From Progne subis subis (lineage: Eukaryota > Chordata > Aves > Passeriformes > Hirundinidae), in NCBI GenBank assembly GCA_022316685.1, contig JAKJHU010000046.1:3216001-3280000 (forward strand): a stretch of 64,000 bases of DNA, written 5' to 3'. The stretch's first letter is position 1. Each line of letters starts with the position of its first letter. Below, piece by piece: positions 48,948-59,595 of the stretch. Made by a program: the position numbers and the translations under genes. The notes under the pieces were generated by a model that did not search any database, was not told the origin of the DNA, and was given only the letters and a program-made list of their open reading frames with translations.

Positions 48948-49507
48948 GTAACCTACAGGCTGTAGAAGAACCTGTTTTTTTTCTTGCTGACAATACTGTG
49001 TGGGTAACAAGCAACAGAAGCATAAATATACATGCTGCTTTGGCAGTATTGCAGGTAACAGGAGACTTGAGAACTGAAAGAAACGACAGAGGAGCTTATC
49101 TGGATTGACAACTAAATGGTCTTTTGTGCTGCTATGCCCAACTAACACATGAAAACAGGAATGATTCCTCAGGCTGGGATCTGCCCTGGGTGTCACAGTC
49201 CTATTTTTAAAGACGAATGAATTCTCAAACAACGAATCTTTTCCAAGGCAGTGTAAAGGTATATGGTGGCAACAAATTCTGAACCTGGGGTTTCACCACT
49301 GTGTGGCCAGAGGAGTTATTGAATAAAACCTGTCTACCATAGATCAGGTCTGTTAAAAATAATTGATGTTAAAGAGAAAACTAGTTGGAAGGTGTTTTCC
49401 TCCAGATGATAACAACTATTTGTGTTTTTCCTGTGAACATGATGTGTTTCTGTTTGTATGCTTTCCACAGCCCCCAGATTCACAGTTGTCTTTTCTGTAT
49501 TTTGCAG

Positions 49508-49579
49508 CAATGTGATCCTGAGAAGTTGATCACAGAAAGCAAATTTCTCCAACTTGAATCCCTTCAGGAGCTCATGAAG
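49508..49579 (+). CDS. GBF1: GBF1 exon, HDS region (about residues 1111-1134)
   Basis: A 72-nt exon encoding QCDPEKLITESKFLQLESLQ then ELMK. Acceptor attttgcag, donor AAG|GTGAGA; phase 0 on both sides. Confidence 0.96.
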
Positions 49580-50471
49580 GTGAGAGAGATAATGGGCAAG
49601 GGACTGGACAGTAGTGGAACAAATATGCTATGCATGATAGTGGATATGTGCTGTGTACTCACGTAACTTCTTTGTCCTCAGAGGAGGTCTTGGAAGTATT
49701 TGGGATATGAAACTAGTCTTTAGTTCACCTGTTAAAAGTAACTTCTGTGCTGACAGACACAAATTGCTGTGGCAGTAGAAAAGAACATTAAATTGAGGAA
49801 TGCTTCTAAAAGGCTTGAGAACTCTTGGCAAATGTTTGAAAGTATTTGTAGTTCTGTGTCAGAGCTTAAAGATTTTCATCATTTCAGGTGTGCTGTGTGC
49901 CTAATGAGAGCATTCTAAGTAGCTACTCTAGAGGCAAGAGCTGTACAGAAATATTTGACAGTGTCTCCCTAAGTAGTATGGTACCTGGCTGCTGTGGGAG
50001 ATACAAGAAGGCTGGACTCATTAGCCTTTGGGCTAGAGAAGTGCATCTCTCTGGGGGAGTGTCATCTCACTTCTGGGGAAACATTGTGCTCCTATTCCAG
50101 TTATGTCAGGAAGTCTCCCTTCATGTACAAGCTGATGTCTTGAGAAGAATAACTCCAGTATTTGTAGTCATTCTTAGGTATGCCTGCTTTTTTTGTACTT
50201 CATGTATTATTAGTAAGAAGCTGCTGGATATCAGAGTCCTTCTTCATCTGAGACACTTTGTCAGAGTTTAACATCTTTTAAGTTCATATTGCATTTTGCA
50301 TAATAAAAACCCCTTATTTCTCCCATAGATTCAGCCTGACTTCTCTATCCAGTGCCTTTGACTATGCATGTCCTCACTAGGCAGTGGAGTACAGTTTTGG
50401 CCAGACTCAAAGCATTCTGTTGGTTCCCCATTTTTGGGAGCTTGTGATTCATAAAAATATGGTTCTCCCAG

Positions 50472-50566
50472 GCTCTAATCTCTGTGACTCCTGATGAGGA
50501 GACGTATGATGAAGAAGATGCAGCCTTCTGCTTGGAGATGCTTCTGCGGATTGTTCTAGAGAATAG
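50472..50566 (+). CDS. GBF1: GBF1 exon, HDS2 (about residues 1135-1165)
   Basis: Encodes ALISVTPDEETYDEEDAAFC then LEMLLRIVLEN. Acceptor tctcccag, donor AG|GTATGA, phase 2. The acidic ETYDEEDAAF run is conserved. Confidence 0.97.
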
Positions 50567-51009
50567 GTATGACCTTGAAATATATGTACATTCACTGTAA
50601 TGTCCCTGCTTCACTGCAGCTGCTGCCTGGTCTAGGGAATGAGTTCCTTATGTCTGTGATTTGCCAGCTGAAGCAGCGTGTGGCTGTAGTTTCAGGGCTT
50701 AACAATTCCACTCAAGCACGTGCAAACAGAAAGGCTATTAGCTCATGAATTAGTACTCGATATCCTGAAATCTGAAGAATATAAACCAAACTCCAGAGGG
50801 AGAATTCTCCCACCCAATTGCTTTGCAAGTAATGAGTAAGAAGTTTGATGGTTTTGTTGTTTCTATGTGTCTGTTCTTGTATATCCCAACTGGAATTTTT
50901 AATTGAAATTAAGAAATAATGGATTGTCTGGAGTTGTGGGAGAGGTTGCTGGATCCTGCTTGTCTCACACCCTTTCATTCTATCCTTTCCCTCCTCCTTG
51001 TTATGCTAG

Positions 51010-51163
51010 GGACCGTGTGACCTGTGTCTGGCAAACTGTCCGAGACCACCTTTATCATCTGTGTGTGCACGCAATGGAGTTCTGCTTCTTGGTGGAGCGG
51101 GCAGTGGTGGGGCTGCTGAGACTGGCCATTCGACTGCTCCGTCGAGATGAGATCAGTGCACAG
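51010..51163 (+). CDS. GBF1: GBF1 exon, HDS2 (about residues 1166-1217)
   Basis: Encodes RDRVTCVWQTVRDHLYHLCV then HAMEFCFLVERAVVGLLRLA and IRLLRRDEISAQ. Acceptor atgctag, donor CAG|GTAAGG, phase 0. Confidence 0.97.
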
Positions 51164-51387
51164 GTAAGGGATTTTTGATTTTGATTTTTGATTTTACTGG
51201 GATTTTGTGGCTATACCCAGTGACACAGGAAACCAGGTGCTGTTGGGTGGACCCTTATTTAACCTGTCTGTGCTGCAGGTAACAACAAACAGCAGTTTTA
51301 ACTATCTCTAATAGATGAAGGAGTACATTGCTAGAGAAGGGAGTGTAAGTAATAGGGTCTACTATTCTTGTCTCCTTCTCTGGCCAG

Positions 51388-51610
51388 GTTCTCCTCTCAT
51401 TGCGTATCTTACTTATGATGAAGCCAAATGTGCTGTCCAGAGTTAGCCATGAGGTTGCCTACGGCCTCCATGAACTCCTGAAGACCAATGCTGCCAACAT
51501 TCACTCCGGGGATGACTGGTACACGCTCTTCACCCTCCTGGAGTGCATCGGCTCTGGGGTGAAGCCGCCCGCAGCCCTGCAGGTTACAGCAAGGGCAGAT
51601 AACGACACAG
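51388..51610 (+). CDS. GBF1: GBF1 exon, HDS2 (about residues 1218-1291)
   Basis: Encodes VLLSLRILLMMKPNVLSRVS then HEVAYGLHELLKTNAANIHS and on to ECIGSGVKPPAALQVTARAD. Acceptor tggccag, donor G|GTAAGA, phase 1. Confidence 0.97.
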
Positions 51611-52824
51611 GTAAGACACGCCAGCTTTTGCTAGGAAATCTGATGCCTGCCTGCCAGATAAGCAGCTGCTTCCTCAAGCTTTTCAATTAGCAAAGGGGAC
51701 TGCAAGAAAACAAAGCTGATATTAAACTACATTAGCAAGATTAAAGACCAGCACCTGCTGTTCACTCCTCATGATCTGTTCCTGTTTCTATTCTGCCATC
51801 TCTTCCTACTCAGTGAGCAGCAATCCAGGTGCTAGTCCCTGGGGGACAGTGGGAGGAAAACTGATAGCAGTTCTAGCAGCTGTAGGAGGTCTTTGCTCTA
51901 CCCAAGGAGCATTTTCTGCTGGTTGTGGTTTGGTGCCTTGGGTACCGTAATCTCTTATCTGGGCACATAATGTAAACCCAGCTGCAGTTCCTGTCATACT
52001 TGCTTCTTTTGCGGGACTGATTCTTCTCTGTCTCCATTTTAAGGTTCTCATAAAATGAGTTGTTCATTAAAATTAATTTCCAGATCTGTTTGTAGTCCCT
52101 GAACCATTCCCACAAGACCAATGCACTATTTCTCACTTCTCTTGACTGTGTTGTTGCAGCAAATTGTTCAGTTTTGCTTTAGCCAGCTGTCAATGTATTT
52201 GAGGCTGATGTCTTCAGACTTCTAAAGCAAAGAGCAATAAAAGGTCTTTTCCAGAAGGCTTTGTTTTTTCCTTTGCTTTTCTAGAACTTCTTTGATTGGT
52301 CCTGATGCTTTGTGCTAGACAGATGGGAGAAGCATGATTTTTTAAAAATACTTATGGACTTTGCCCTCTGGATTAATGCTGAGCTGTGTCCTCTTATCTC
52401 CTTTCTTTTTTTCTTTTACTGCTTCTGTATTTGCTGGTAGAGCAAACTGCTTGACTTGGCACCTTGCACATCAAAACATTAGTTCTTTATCTCCTTCTGA
52501 AAATGTTTGGTGCACTCTGTTCACAGCAAGTCTGCTGATGAGTTTCTAGATGGTGTTGAACAATGGAGAGAACGAGTTTTTACATAACTTATCTAACTTA
52601 AATTTGTCCCTCGCAAGGACTTCTCTCTTGGGACATGTGAAATTTAAGGTTATCCTAAATGTCAGGGCAGGTAGATCTGACAGGTGTAGAACATACTAAT
52701 AACCACTTGTGGTTCCTGGTTGATGCTGATCTGACTGATCTGGATTGCTTCTCCCTTATCCACAGCTACTCTTGTAAGTTCTCAATTTGGCTTTGAACTA
52801 AACTCCATGCCTTTTGTCTTCAAG

Positions 52825-52988
52825 GTGCTCAATCAGACAGTGAGGTGTCCTCCTCCTATCATCCAAGTGACATGAGCCTGGACCGTGGCTACACCTCTGA
52901 CTCGGAGGTGTACACAGACCACGGGAAACCAGGCAAGATGCATCGCTCGGTCACAGATGTGGACGTCGTGAACAGTGGCTGGCTAGTG
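52825..52988 (+). CDS. GBF1: GBF1 exon, phospho-regulated linker (about residues 1292-1346)
   Basis: Encodes GAQSDSEVSSSYHPSDMSLD then RGYTSDSEVYTDHGKPGKMH and RSVTDVDVVNSGWLV. The Thr in HRSVTD aligns with human T1337, the reported AMPK site; its Arg at -3 is kept. The SYHPSD part differs from mammals. Acceptor cttcaag (AAG rather than CAG), donor GTG|GTGAGT, phase 0. Confidence 0.95.
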
Positions 52989-53312
52989 GTGAGTAGCCAG
53001 TGGGCTTCTGGTGCCCAAAGAAGACTACTCCTACCATGCTTGTGGTAGTGAGTGAGCAGAGGGTGCGGTGATGAGAGAAAGAATGAGACAGTAGAAAAGA
53101 GAGCTAAGATGAGCTGATAGTGTAAAAGCAGGAAGGATGGGGAGAGACACAGATGGAAAGGAGAAAGCTTTGAGGCAAATGAGGAAGAAAGGGAAATGGA
53201 TCGTACAGAAACATTGCCTGTTGGCTTCTGAAGAAAGGCCCTTTTGGTGTGTGTATGGGATGCTTCTTGTTATGCTACCCTCTCCTGCTTACCTGCTTTC
53301 TGTGGCCTGCAG

Positions 53313-53559
53313 GTGGGGAAAGATGACATTGACAACTCCAGATCCACTGCTGGGCTCAGCAGGCTGGGTCCATCACCTCTTGTCAACCAGTACAGCCTGA
53401 CAGTGGGGCTGGATTTGGGCCCACATGACACAAAGTCTCTCATGAAATGTGTCGAGTCCCTGTCCTTCATTGTGCGAGATGCTGCCCATGTTACACCTGA
53501 GAACTTTGAGCTCTGTGTCAAAACAATACGGATCTTTGTGGAGGCCAGCTTGAATGGAG
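53313..53559 (+). CDS. GBF1: GBF1 exon, HDS3 start (about residues 1347-1428)
   Basis: Encodes VGKDDIDNSRSTAGLSRLGP then SPLVNQYSLTVGLDLGPHDT and on to FELCVKTIRIFVEASLNG. The first 20 residues vary; the rest is conserved. Acceptor cctgcag, donor G|GTAAGA, phase 1. Confidence 0.96.
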
Positions 53560-53954
53560 GTAAGATGACCCTTCACTTGTCAACCAGGACTCGGCTAGGG
53601 CTGGCCAGTCAGCAGGCAGTGTGAAGTATACTGCCATGGAATGAATCCCCAGCCCAAAGAAAATGGTCTACCATGAGAAAAGTGTCCTGTCTCCTGCTAG
53701 CAGCAGGGAGCTTATTCTTATCCCCCTCCCTGGGATGGAGGGAAGGTCTGGAGTCGATGTGGAGACAGCAGTATCAGCTCTTGCGGAAAGTTGTTCTTGA
53801 GGGGCCCTGGGTCCCCTTCAGGCAGGCAGCGGTCATTTCAGAGAACAGGGCTCTTCATTGGGGATATCAAAAGGTGGCTGCCCCATGTGTTGAAAAGCAG
53901 AACATTTTGTAGTGGACTGTTGTATATGGAATGGTGTTGCCTTTTACATTCTAG

Positions 53955-54154
53955 GCTACAAGTCCCAGGAGAAGAGGGGGAAGAGCCACAGGTATGACAG
54001 TAAATCCAGTCGGTTAAAAAAAAAGCCAAAAGACAGCTCCACACGGCGATCCCGGGTCTTGAGCCAGCACCAGGCACACACACACAGTGATGAGGATGAG
54101 GACGAGAGCATCCCTGCCAGCTACCACACTGTGTCTTTACAGGTTAGTCAGGAC
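53955..54154 (+). CDS. GBF1: GBF1 exon, charged linker (about residues 1429-1495)
   Basis: Encodes GYKSQEKRGKSHRYDSKSSR then LKKKPKDSSTRRSRVLSQHQ, an acidic SDEDEDES, and ASYHTVSLQVSQD. A strongly basic block is followed by an acidic one. An A9 run lies at 54016-54024. Two donors are possible: GAC|GTAAGT at 54154 (chosen, keeps VSQD as in human) and CAG|GTTAGT at 54142. Both are in frame. Confidence 0.95.
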
Positions 54155-55044
54155 GTAAGTATAGCAAGGATTTCCTCCTCTCCTTTCCCGTTCTTATGGT
54201 CTGGCTAGGTAATCACTGGGATTCTTTATGGGGCAAGGGAGAGCTGCATCCTGGATAAGAAGGCACCGGGTGGCAGAGGGTGTTTGTGGGGTAAGCATGT
54301 GGTTCTGCAGTGAAAGGCTGCAGTTTGTACTGGCAAAAGCAGAATAGCAATGGAGAAGAGAGGTCCTCTGAAAAGCAAGGAGGAGGTTGGAAGCTGTGAG
54401 TAAAATGGATTAAGGTCATTTGGAGACATGAGGTTCCTGTAAGGATTAGCAAGGAGGCTGATAGGGCATCTGAGCTTGAGGAAAGGGGAAAGCCCTGTTG
54501 GCTGAGGCACTGGAATTTCAAGTACAGAGGACTGAGATAAGAGAGTAGTTTCTCTCCAGCTGGTACTTCAAAGGTGTGAAGGCACAGGCCTGCTGACTGC
54601 GAGGATGTTGGGTCTCATTTCAGTAGTAAACTGACTGGAGTGCTGTCATGTGCCTATATAGGCAAGGGAACTTCGCATGTGCTTCACATGCTTTTTTTTG
54701 TTAAGGAAAAAAAAGAGTTGTTCTGGACAGCACAGCTGAATCACTGGGTTTATCCCTCTGCCTGGGAGAGTCAATGCTCTGTGCCAGGAAAGAGCCCGTT
54801 CTTCCTTTAGACAGGACTGGAATGGTGTTCCTCCAAGATGGGATTGGGATGGCTGCTGAACTGACAATAAAGAGGGCACAGACAGCAGGGCCTGACACCA
54901 TCTCTATAACTGTGCATGGCTGTGTATGTACAGAAAGCAGGCTCGAGTAACTTGAGCCTTTTAGCCTCGTTTGGAGAACAGCAGAGATGAGCTACTTCAA
55001 ATTTTAAATTCCTGTGTGTTTCTTACTGTGCCGTGTACTTGCAG

Positions 55045-55195
55045 CTCCTGGACCTCATGCATACCTTGCACACGCGAGCAGCCGGCATCTACAGCTCCTG
55101 GGCGGAGGAGCAGCGACACCTGGAGACAGCGGCCAGGAAAATCACAGCGGATTCCCGAACACTGTGGTCCAACTGCTGGTGTCCTTTGCTACAGG
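55045..55195 (+). CDS. GBF1: GBF1 exon, HDS3 (about residues 1496-1545)
   Basis: Encodes LLDLMHTLHTRAAGIYSSWA then EEQRHLETAARKITADSRTL and WSNCWCPLLQ. Acceptor cttgcag, donor G|GTAAAG, phase 1. Confidence 0.97.
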
Positions 55196-55543
55196 GTAAA
55201 GCCATCCCCTGGCGATGAGAGTGAGCAGAGACACTTCCAAAGTAATGGCAGGAAATTTGAGGAGCCAAGATCTAACTGCAGAAAGCAGGCATAGGTTGTT
55301 TTTAGGGCCTGTTGTAATTGAAAAAGAACTTGGATCAGATTTGGAAAAACATCTTTAGGATGAGTTAGCTGCCAGCATGTTTCTGGATCTGGTAGAAGAC
55401 TGCCAGTCTGTGGCCTGGAACAAGTATAATCCTTTTTTTTTCACTGAGAGTTTTTGATCTTCACTAGACTTTTTACTCTAGACTGGGGAAGTAGGGATGT
55501 GGCACTCTCCCTGTGGGCTTTGCCCTGAATCCCTCTCTTGCAG

Positions 55544-55674
55544 GTATTGCCTGGCTGTGCTGTGATGCCCGACGCCAGATACGAATGCAAGCACTCACTT
55601 ACTTGCAGCGTGCCCTCCTGGTGCATGACCTGCAGGCCCTGGATGCCCTGGAATGGGAGTCCTGCTTCAACAAG
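55544..55674 (+). CDS. GBF1: GBF1 exon, HDS3 (about residues 1546-1589)
   Basis: Encodes GIAWLCCDARRQIRMQALTY then LQRALLVHDLQALDALEWES and CFNK. Acceptor cttgcag, donor AAG|GTAACT, phase 0. Confidence 0.97.
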
Positions 55675-56014
55675 GTAACTGCCTGGCTGGGATGGGCATA
55701 TGAGCGGGGCAGCATTGTCATGAAGAACAAAGCTGTGTGCAGGACTTGTTCTATTTCAGCACTGTCTTCTTGAGCAGCGTGTTCACTGCAACAGACACAA
55801 TGTTCACATGTGAAAAGTTCCTCTCTCCTTGTGCTTCTGACAGGCGTTTTTGGAATACTGAAGTGAATCTACTCGTGCACGTCCCGTTCCTTCCATCCTG
55901 TCCTCTGCCTGGAAGCCACCAGTCCCAAAAGCCAGTGCCTTTCTGTAAGGCTGTTTGTGAAAATCTTATCAGTTATTTTTCAGCTCTAAAATATCCATGT
56001 GTCTGATCCAACAG

Positions 56015-56116
56015 GTGCTGTTCCCTCTCCTAACCAAGCTACTTGAGAACATCAGCCCAGCTGACGTTGGTGGGATGGAAGAAACTAGGATGAGAGCCTC
56101 AACACTGCTCTCCAAG
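56015..56116 (+). CDS. GBF1: GBF1 exon, HDS3 (about residues 1590-1623)
   Basis: Encodes VLFPLLTKLLENISPADVGG then MEETRMRASTLLSK. Acceptor ccaacag, donor AAG|GTGAGC; 102 nt, phase 0 on both sides. Confidence 0.97.
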
Positions 56117-56400
56117 GTGAGCACACCTCTGCTGCCTGAAAGCTTTGGGGAACTATGTTTCTCAAGAAAACCAAACTGTTTGCTGTGTTTGCTTCTCAGC
56201 ATCTCTGACCTGGACAGGTGTCAGGGTGCTAGTTTGACTGTCTTCAGTGCTGAGCTTTTCCACCAGCTTTTGCTGCTGGGACATGCCTTCTTTCCAGAAC
56301 TGTCTCCATGATTCTAGTCCTTGGAAAAGTTGTCAGGAAGACGTCTGTGACTTTATGATAGAAGTATTTCACTTAACATTAGTTGAAGACAATCAAATGA

Positions 56401-56497
56401 GGTGAAATGATGCATGGGCCTGCAGGTCATGTACCAGGAGGGCCCGCTGCAAGTAAGTGAGTGCTTGCATTCGTCTCTTGGGGTGAAATGATGCATG
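56401..56497 (+). repeat. 16-bp direct repeat, 81-bp spacing
   Basis: ggtgaaatgatgcatg occurs at 56401-56416 and 56482-56497 inside a GBF1 intron. The spacer shows no further similarity. Not part of a recognised element. Confidence 0.8.
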
Positions 56498-56768
56498 TCA
56501 CAAGCTGATAGTCGTGACCTGAGGCAGAGGTCTGGAAGGGCTAGAAGATGTAGTGATGCAGACTGCAGATATCTTCCACAAGGGAGACAAGATCTTTTCC
56601 TTCACATATGCAGCTCAGAAGAGTAGAGGCCTGTGACCTCCTCAGGCCAGTCCTGTGCTTGTTCCCAGCCTGCCACAAAGAAGGGGAATCCAGATGTGTG
56701 AGACTGGCTTGTCAGTGAGCAGCAACCCCTATACTACTTGTTGACAGTAGTTGTGTTTTTTTCCCCAG

Positions 56769-56882
56769 GTGTTCCTACAGCATCTCTCCCCACTGCTCTC
56801 ACTGACCACCTTTGCTGCCCTGTGGCTCACAATCCTGGACTTTATGGACAAATACATGCATGCTGGCTCCAGTGACTTACTG
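56769..56882 (+). CDS. GBF1: GBF1 exon, HDS3 (about residues 1624-1661)
   Basis: Encodes VFLQHLSPLLSLTTFAALWL then TILDFMDKYMHAGSSDLL. Acceptor tttccccag, donor CTG|GTAAGG; 114 nt, phase 0 on both sides. Confidence 0.97.
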
Positions 56883-57118
56883 GTAAGGTGCTGGATGCAG
56901 TCCTTTGGAAAACCATTCATTGCATCTTAATCTTCTAACTTGAAAGGTGTTTTGATTTGGTGTGGGTTTTGGGGTTTTTTTAACTTTTTATTCCTTTCCA
57001 AACCATTTTGTTCAATGGTTTCTCACCCTGGCCACAGTTTCCAAGGCAGCCCATCATCAGCTGTTTGAGCTTTGGTTCATTGCTATCTGTCCATTCTGTG
57101 TCCTGTCTCTGACTGTAG

Positions 57119-57296
57119 CTGGAGGCCATTCCAGAGTCTCTGAAGAATATGCTTCTCGTAATGGATACGGCTGGGATATTCCACAGTGCTGACTCCCGGA
57201 CAGGATACTCCGATCTCTGGGAGATCACCTGGGAGCGCATTGACTGTTTCTTACCTCGGCTGCGGGACGAGCTCTTCAAACAGACAGTCATCCAAG
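57119..57296 (+). CDS. GBF1: GBF1 exon, end of HDS3 (about residues 1662-1720)
   Basis: Encodes LEAIPESLKNMLLVMDTAGI then FHSADSRTGYSDLWEITWER and IDCFLPRLRDELFKQTVIQ. Acceptor actgtag, donor G|GTATGA, phase 1. Human has Ser at the first position. Confidence 0.96.
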
Positions 57297-57499
57297 GTAT
57301 GAGAGGCTGGGAAACCTTAAGAACACAGGTTTTGGAACAGTGCTTGCACCGTGTCCATTACCCATAATGCCTTTATGCTGACTAAATGAGTTGTAGGAGG
57401 CTGTGGGAGCTTGGCACAAGGGCAAATCGAGGGAGTGTGAAAGGAGTGAGCAAACTGGTGTGTGGTCTCACTGCATGTTTTGATGTTTTGTCTTCCCAG

Positions 57500-57637
57500 A
57501 TCCTGTCCCGAACATACCAACGGAGCAGCAGCATCAGAAAACAATAGTATCTGCCCTGCCCCCTTCTCCTGTGGGGGATGTGAGACCATCCACCCATGTG
57601 GCTCCTTTGGAGAAGCCTTGTGAACTGAGTGTCAGCG
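57500..57637 (+). CDS. GBF1: GBF1 exon, C-terminal disordered tail (about residues 1721-1766)
   Basis: Encodes DPVPNIPTEQQHQKTIVSAL then PPSPVGDVRPSTHVAPLEKP and CELSVS. Poorly conserved and Pro-rich. Acceptor tcttcccag, donor G|GTGAGT. It is 138 nt with phase 1 on both sides, so it could be skipped in frame. Confidence 0.9.
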
Positions 57638-57952
57638 GTGAGTCCTGTTTTCTTTTTTCTGGAATCACTTTCCCAGTATGGTGGCATAGATCTTCTTTTC
57701 CTTGCTTTAGCATGATCTCTGGTGACCAGGCCTCTAGTGTTGTGAAATGTTGTGCTTCCATATGGGTAAGTTGTTGCTGAGGTTATTGGGGTGGGCAGAA
57801 TGCCTGTGACTGACCCCTGCTCTTCAGGGCCTTGTATGAAGGGGCAAGTCTGGAAAGGCCTGAGTTGATTTTTAGCCCTGCTTAGTTTTGAGCTAATGGG
57901 TGACTTTGTCAGGACCTGTGTAAGGATCTATTTTGTCTCTTCCTTCTTCCAG

Positions 57953-58239
57953 ATTCTGAGAGAGCCACTGTACCTGCCTCACCCACCATCAGCACCTCTG
58001 CCTCTCCTTCCTTCCCAGCAACAGCTTCAACAAAGTCAAGCCCCGTTACAGACATACCTCCTACGACAGCACAGCCACCGCTCATCCTGCAGCCTCTTGC
58101 CTCTCCTCTGCAGGTTGGGGTGCCACCTATGACTCTTCCAATCATTCTCAACCCAGCCCTAATTGAAGCCACCTCTCCTGTTCCCCTCTTAGCTACTCCA
58201 CGGCCCACTGACCCTATGACAAGCTCTGAAGTCAATTAG
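57953..58239 (+). CDS. GBF1: GBF1 last coding exon, Pro-rich C-terminus and stop
   Basis: Encodes a Ser/Thr/Pro-rich stretch, then the conserved end PLILQPLASPLQVGVPPMTL, PIILNPALIEATSPVPLLAT and PRPTDPMTSSEVN, stopping at TAG 58237-58239. Acceptor cttccag. The last ~50 residues are strikingly conserved compared with the preceding linker. Confidence 0.97.
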
Positions 58240-59595
58240 TTGGAGGGTGTCAGAGAACTGTGCTGAGGAGCCTCTGTGGGTGGAGGATGCTGGCCAAATG
58301 TTCTCTGGTAGTGGGCATGTTTGTTTTAAAAGATGATGCTAACCTGAGCAGAAGGGCTGTTGCCACAGTCCTCTGGAGCACATCCCATCCTGCTCCCTTC
58401 TTGTGGCATCACCTAGAAATCTGCCCAAAAATCCCTGTCTCCATGGAGGAGTGCCCAGTTCCACTGACCGGTCTTCTTCCTATCTTTGCAATCTCAGGGG
58501 CCAGGCAATGCCCGTGCCCAGCAGCCTGGGACCAAGCTGCCACCAGTTCACCTGGTAAAGAAGGAAAACTTGTTGATTTAACACCAGACAGGGGCTGCAG
58601 TACAGGACTGCCTCTCAAGATTACTCAGTCTAGTCCCTGGTCAATTCCCCAGCCATTCCCTAGCTTTCATGCTGACTTTTCTGGCTGCACTACTTTGTTT
58701 GGGATCTGGGCACACCTGGGTTCAGCAGGTAGAGAATTGTATTAGAAATGTGGGTTGCTTACAGTGGAGCTCCCAGATTGCTACATAGGGCTTCTTGCCT
58801 GCTGGCACATGCTTTCCTTCCTGCAACACGGATGACAGCAATCCCCAAGACAGATACAGATTAAGCAGCAGGCAAGTCTGATAGGGGCTTTCATCCCTGC
58901 TCCTGTAAATGTAATCAGGCTTTTTGTTTGGAGAAGGCAAATCCAGAAGGCTCTGCATAACTGAGTAGATGAGAAAGAAATGCTGAGAGCAGAGCACCAT
59001 GGCCATGTCTCACACAGCACTTGTGGGGCCACTGTGTGTTGTGTTGTTTGCCTCTCGCTACACATAGGTCTCTTGGTGACCAGCCCCTTTGTTAGGAGAA
59101 CATCCTCTTCAACTACAGATGTGGGGATCTGTGGCACCTGCTGACAGATGCCCAGCAGGTCTGCAGTGGTTTCTGTTGGAAGTTCTGAAGAGATCACACC
59201 CTTCTGCATCTTCTTGTTGGGATCCCATCTCCTTCTACCCCCAGAAAGCTCCTGCAGCTGAGGCCCTGGCAGTGATTCTTGTGCTTCCATCTTGCTGCAA
59301 GGACGTCCTGCTCTTCCTGCTGCTCGTGTCCAGAGCAAAGCTGGCTGCCTGGCAGGCACTGCATCGCTGATCCTCCTCCTCCCTCGACTAGCTGGCTAAA
59401 TTCTCAATAATTTCAATCTTGGAAATCCCCCTGGTGACTGGGAGGGGCATGGGTGGGACTCCAACTCAGCATATCCTGTATGGAGAGGAACCTGCAGTTG
59501 GTGTAGGAATACAACCAGTGTACATACAGAGTAAATGGCTACAAATCCAATGGACTTTTTACAGTGTAATAAATATATCCTGTAAATTAATGTTC
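58240..59595 (+). other. GBF1: GBF1 3' UTR
   Basis: Runs from the stop to just past the AATAAA at 59568-59573, about 1.35 kb. The exact cleavage site is estimated. Open frames on both strands, the longest 192 codons on the minus strand (58781-59359), show no family resemblance and were not called. Confidence 0.75.
59568..59573 (+). terminator. GBF1: GBF1 polyadenylation signal AATAAA
   Basis: A canonical AATAAA in 'acagtgtaataaatatatcc', followed within 25 bases by T/G-rich 'tgttcctgtgttgc', as expected for a cleavage site with a downstream element. A second AATAAA at 60343-60348 could serve a longer form. Confidence 0.75.

Larger units (their letters stand above)
16754..58239 (+). other. 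GBF1: GBF1 gene body (37 spliced coding exons; 5' end outside window)
   Basis: GBF1 is a large Sec7-family guanine nucleotide exchange factor that activates Arf1 (and related Arfs) at the ER-Golgi intermediate compartment and cis-Golgi, which drives COPI coat recruitment; it is also linked to lipid droplets. I joined 37 exons by frame and splice phase. Their summed length is 5,423 nt, giving 1,807 residues plus a stop. Domain order seen: rest of DCB (about residues 55-213), Ser/Thr linker (214-391), HUS (392-622), variable linker (623-699), Sec7 (700 to about 880), HDS regions (to about 1720), Pro-rich tail (to 1861, assuming 54 upstream residues). The family is about 1,860 residues, so nothing large is missing. 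Identity rests on near-identity to vertebrate GBF1 as I remember it. Introns of 200-1,000 nt not listed separately show no other gene. The exons for residues 1-54 were looked for in 1-16753 and not seen. Confidence 0.97.

Noticed and set aside
56401..56530. C/D-box snoRNA-like signal around the repeated 16-mer
   Set aside because: The putative C box reads ATGATGC rather than RTGATGA, and no terminal stem pairs with the CTGA sites nearby.
16754..58239. Minor (U12-type) introns in GBF1
   Set aside because: All 36 complete introns start with GT and end with AG, and none has the ATATCC or GTATCC donor of the minor class.
58781..59359. 192-codon minus-strand open frame in the GBF1 3' UTR
   Set aside because: No domain resemblance or visible promoter. 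Most likely chance.
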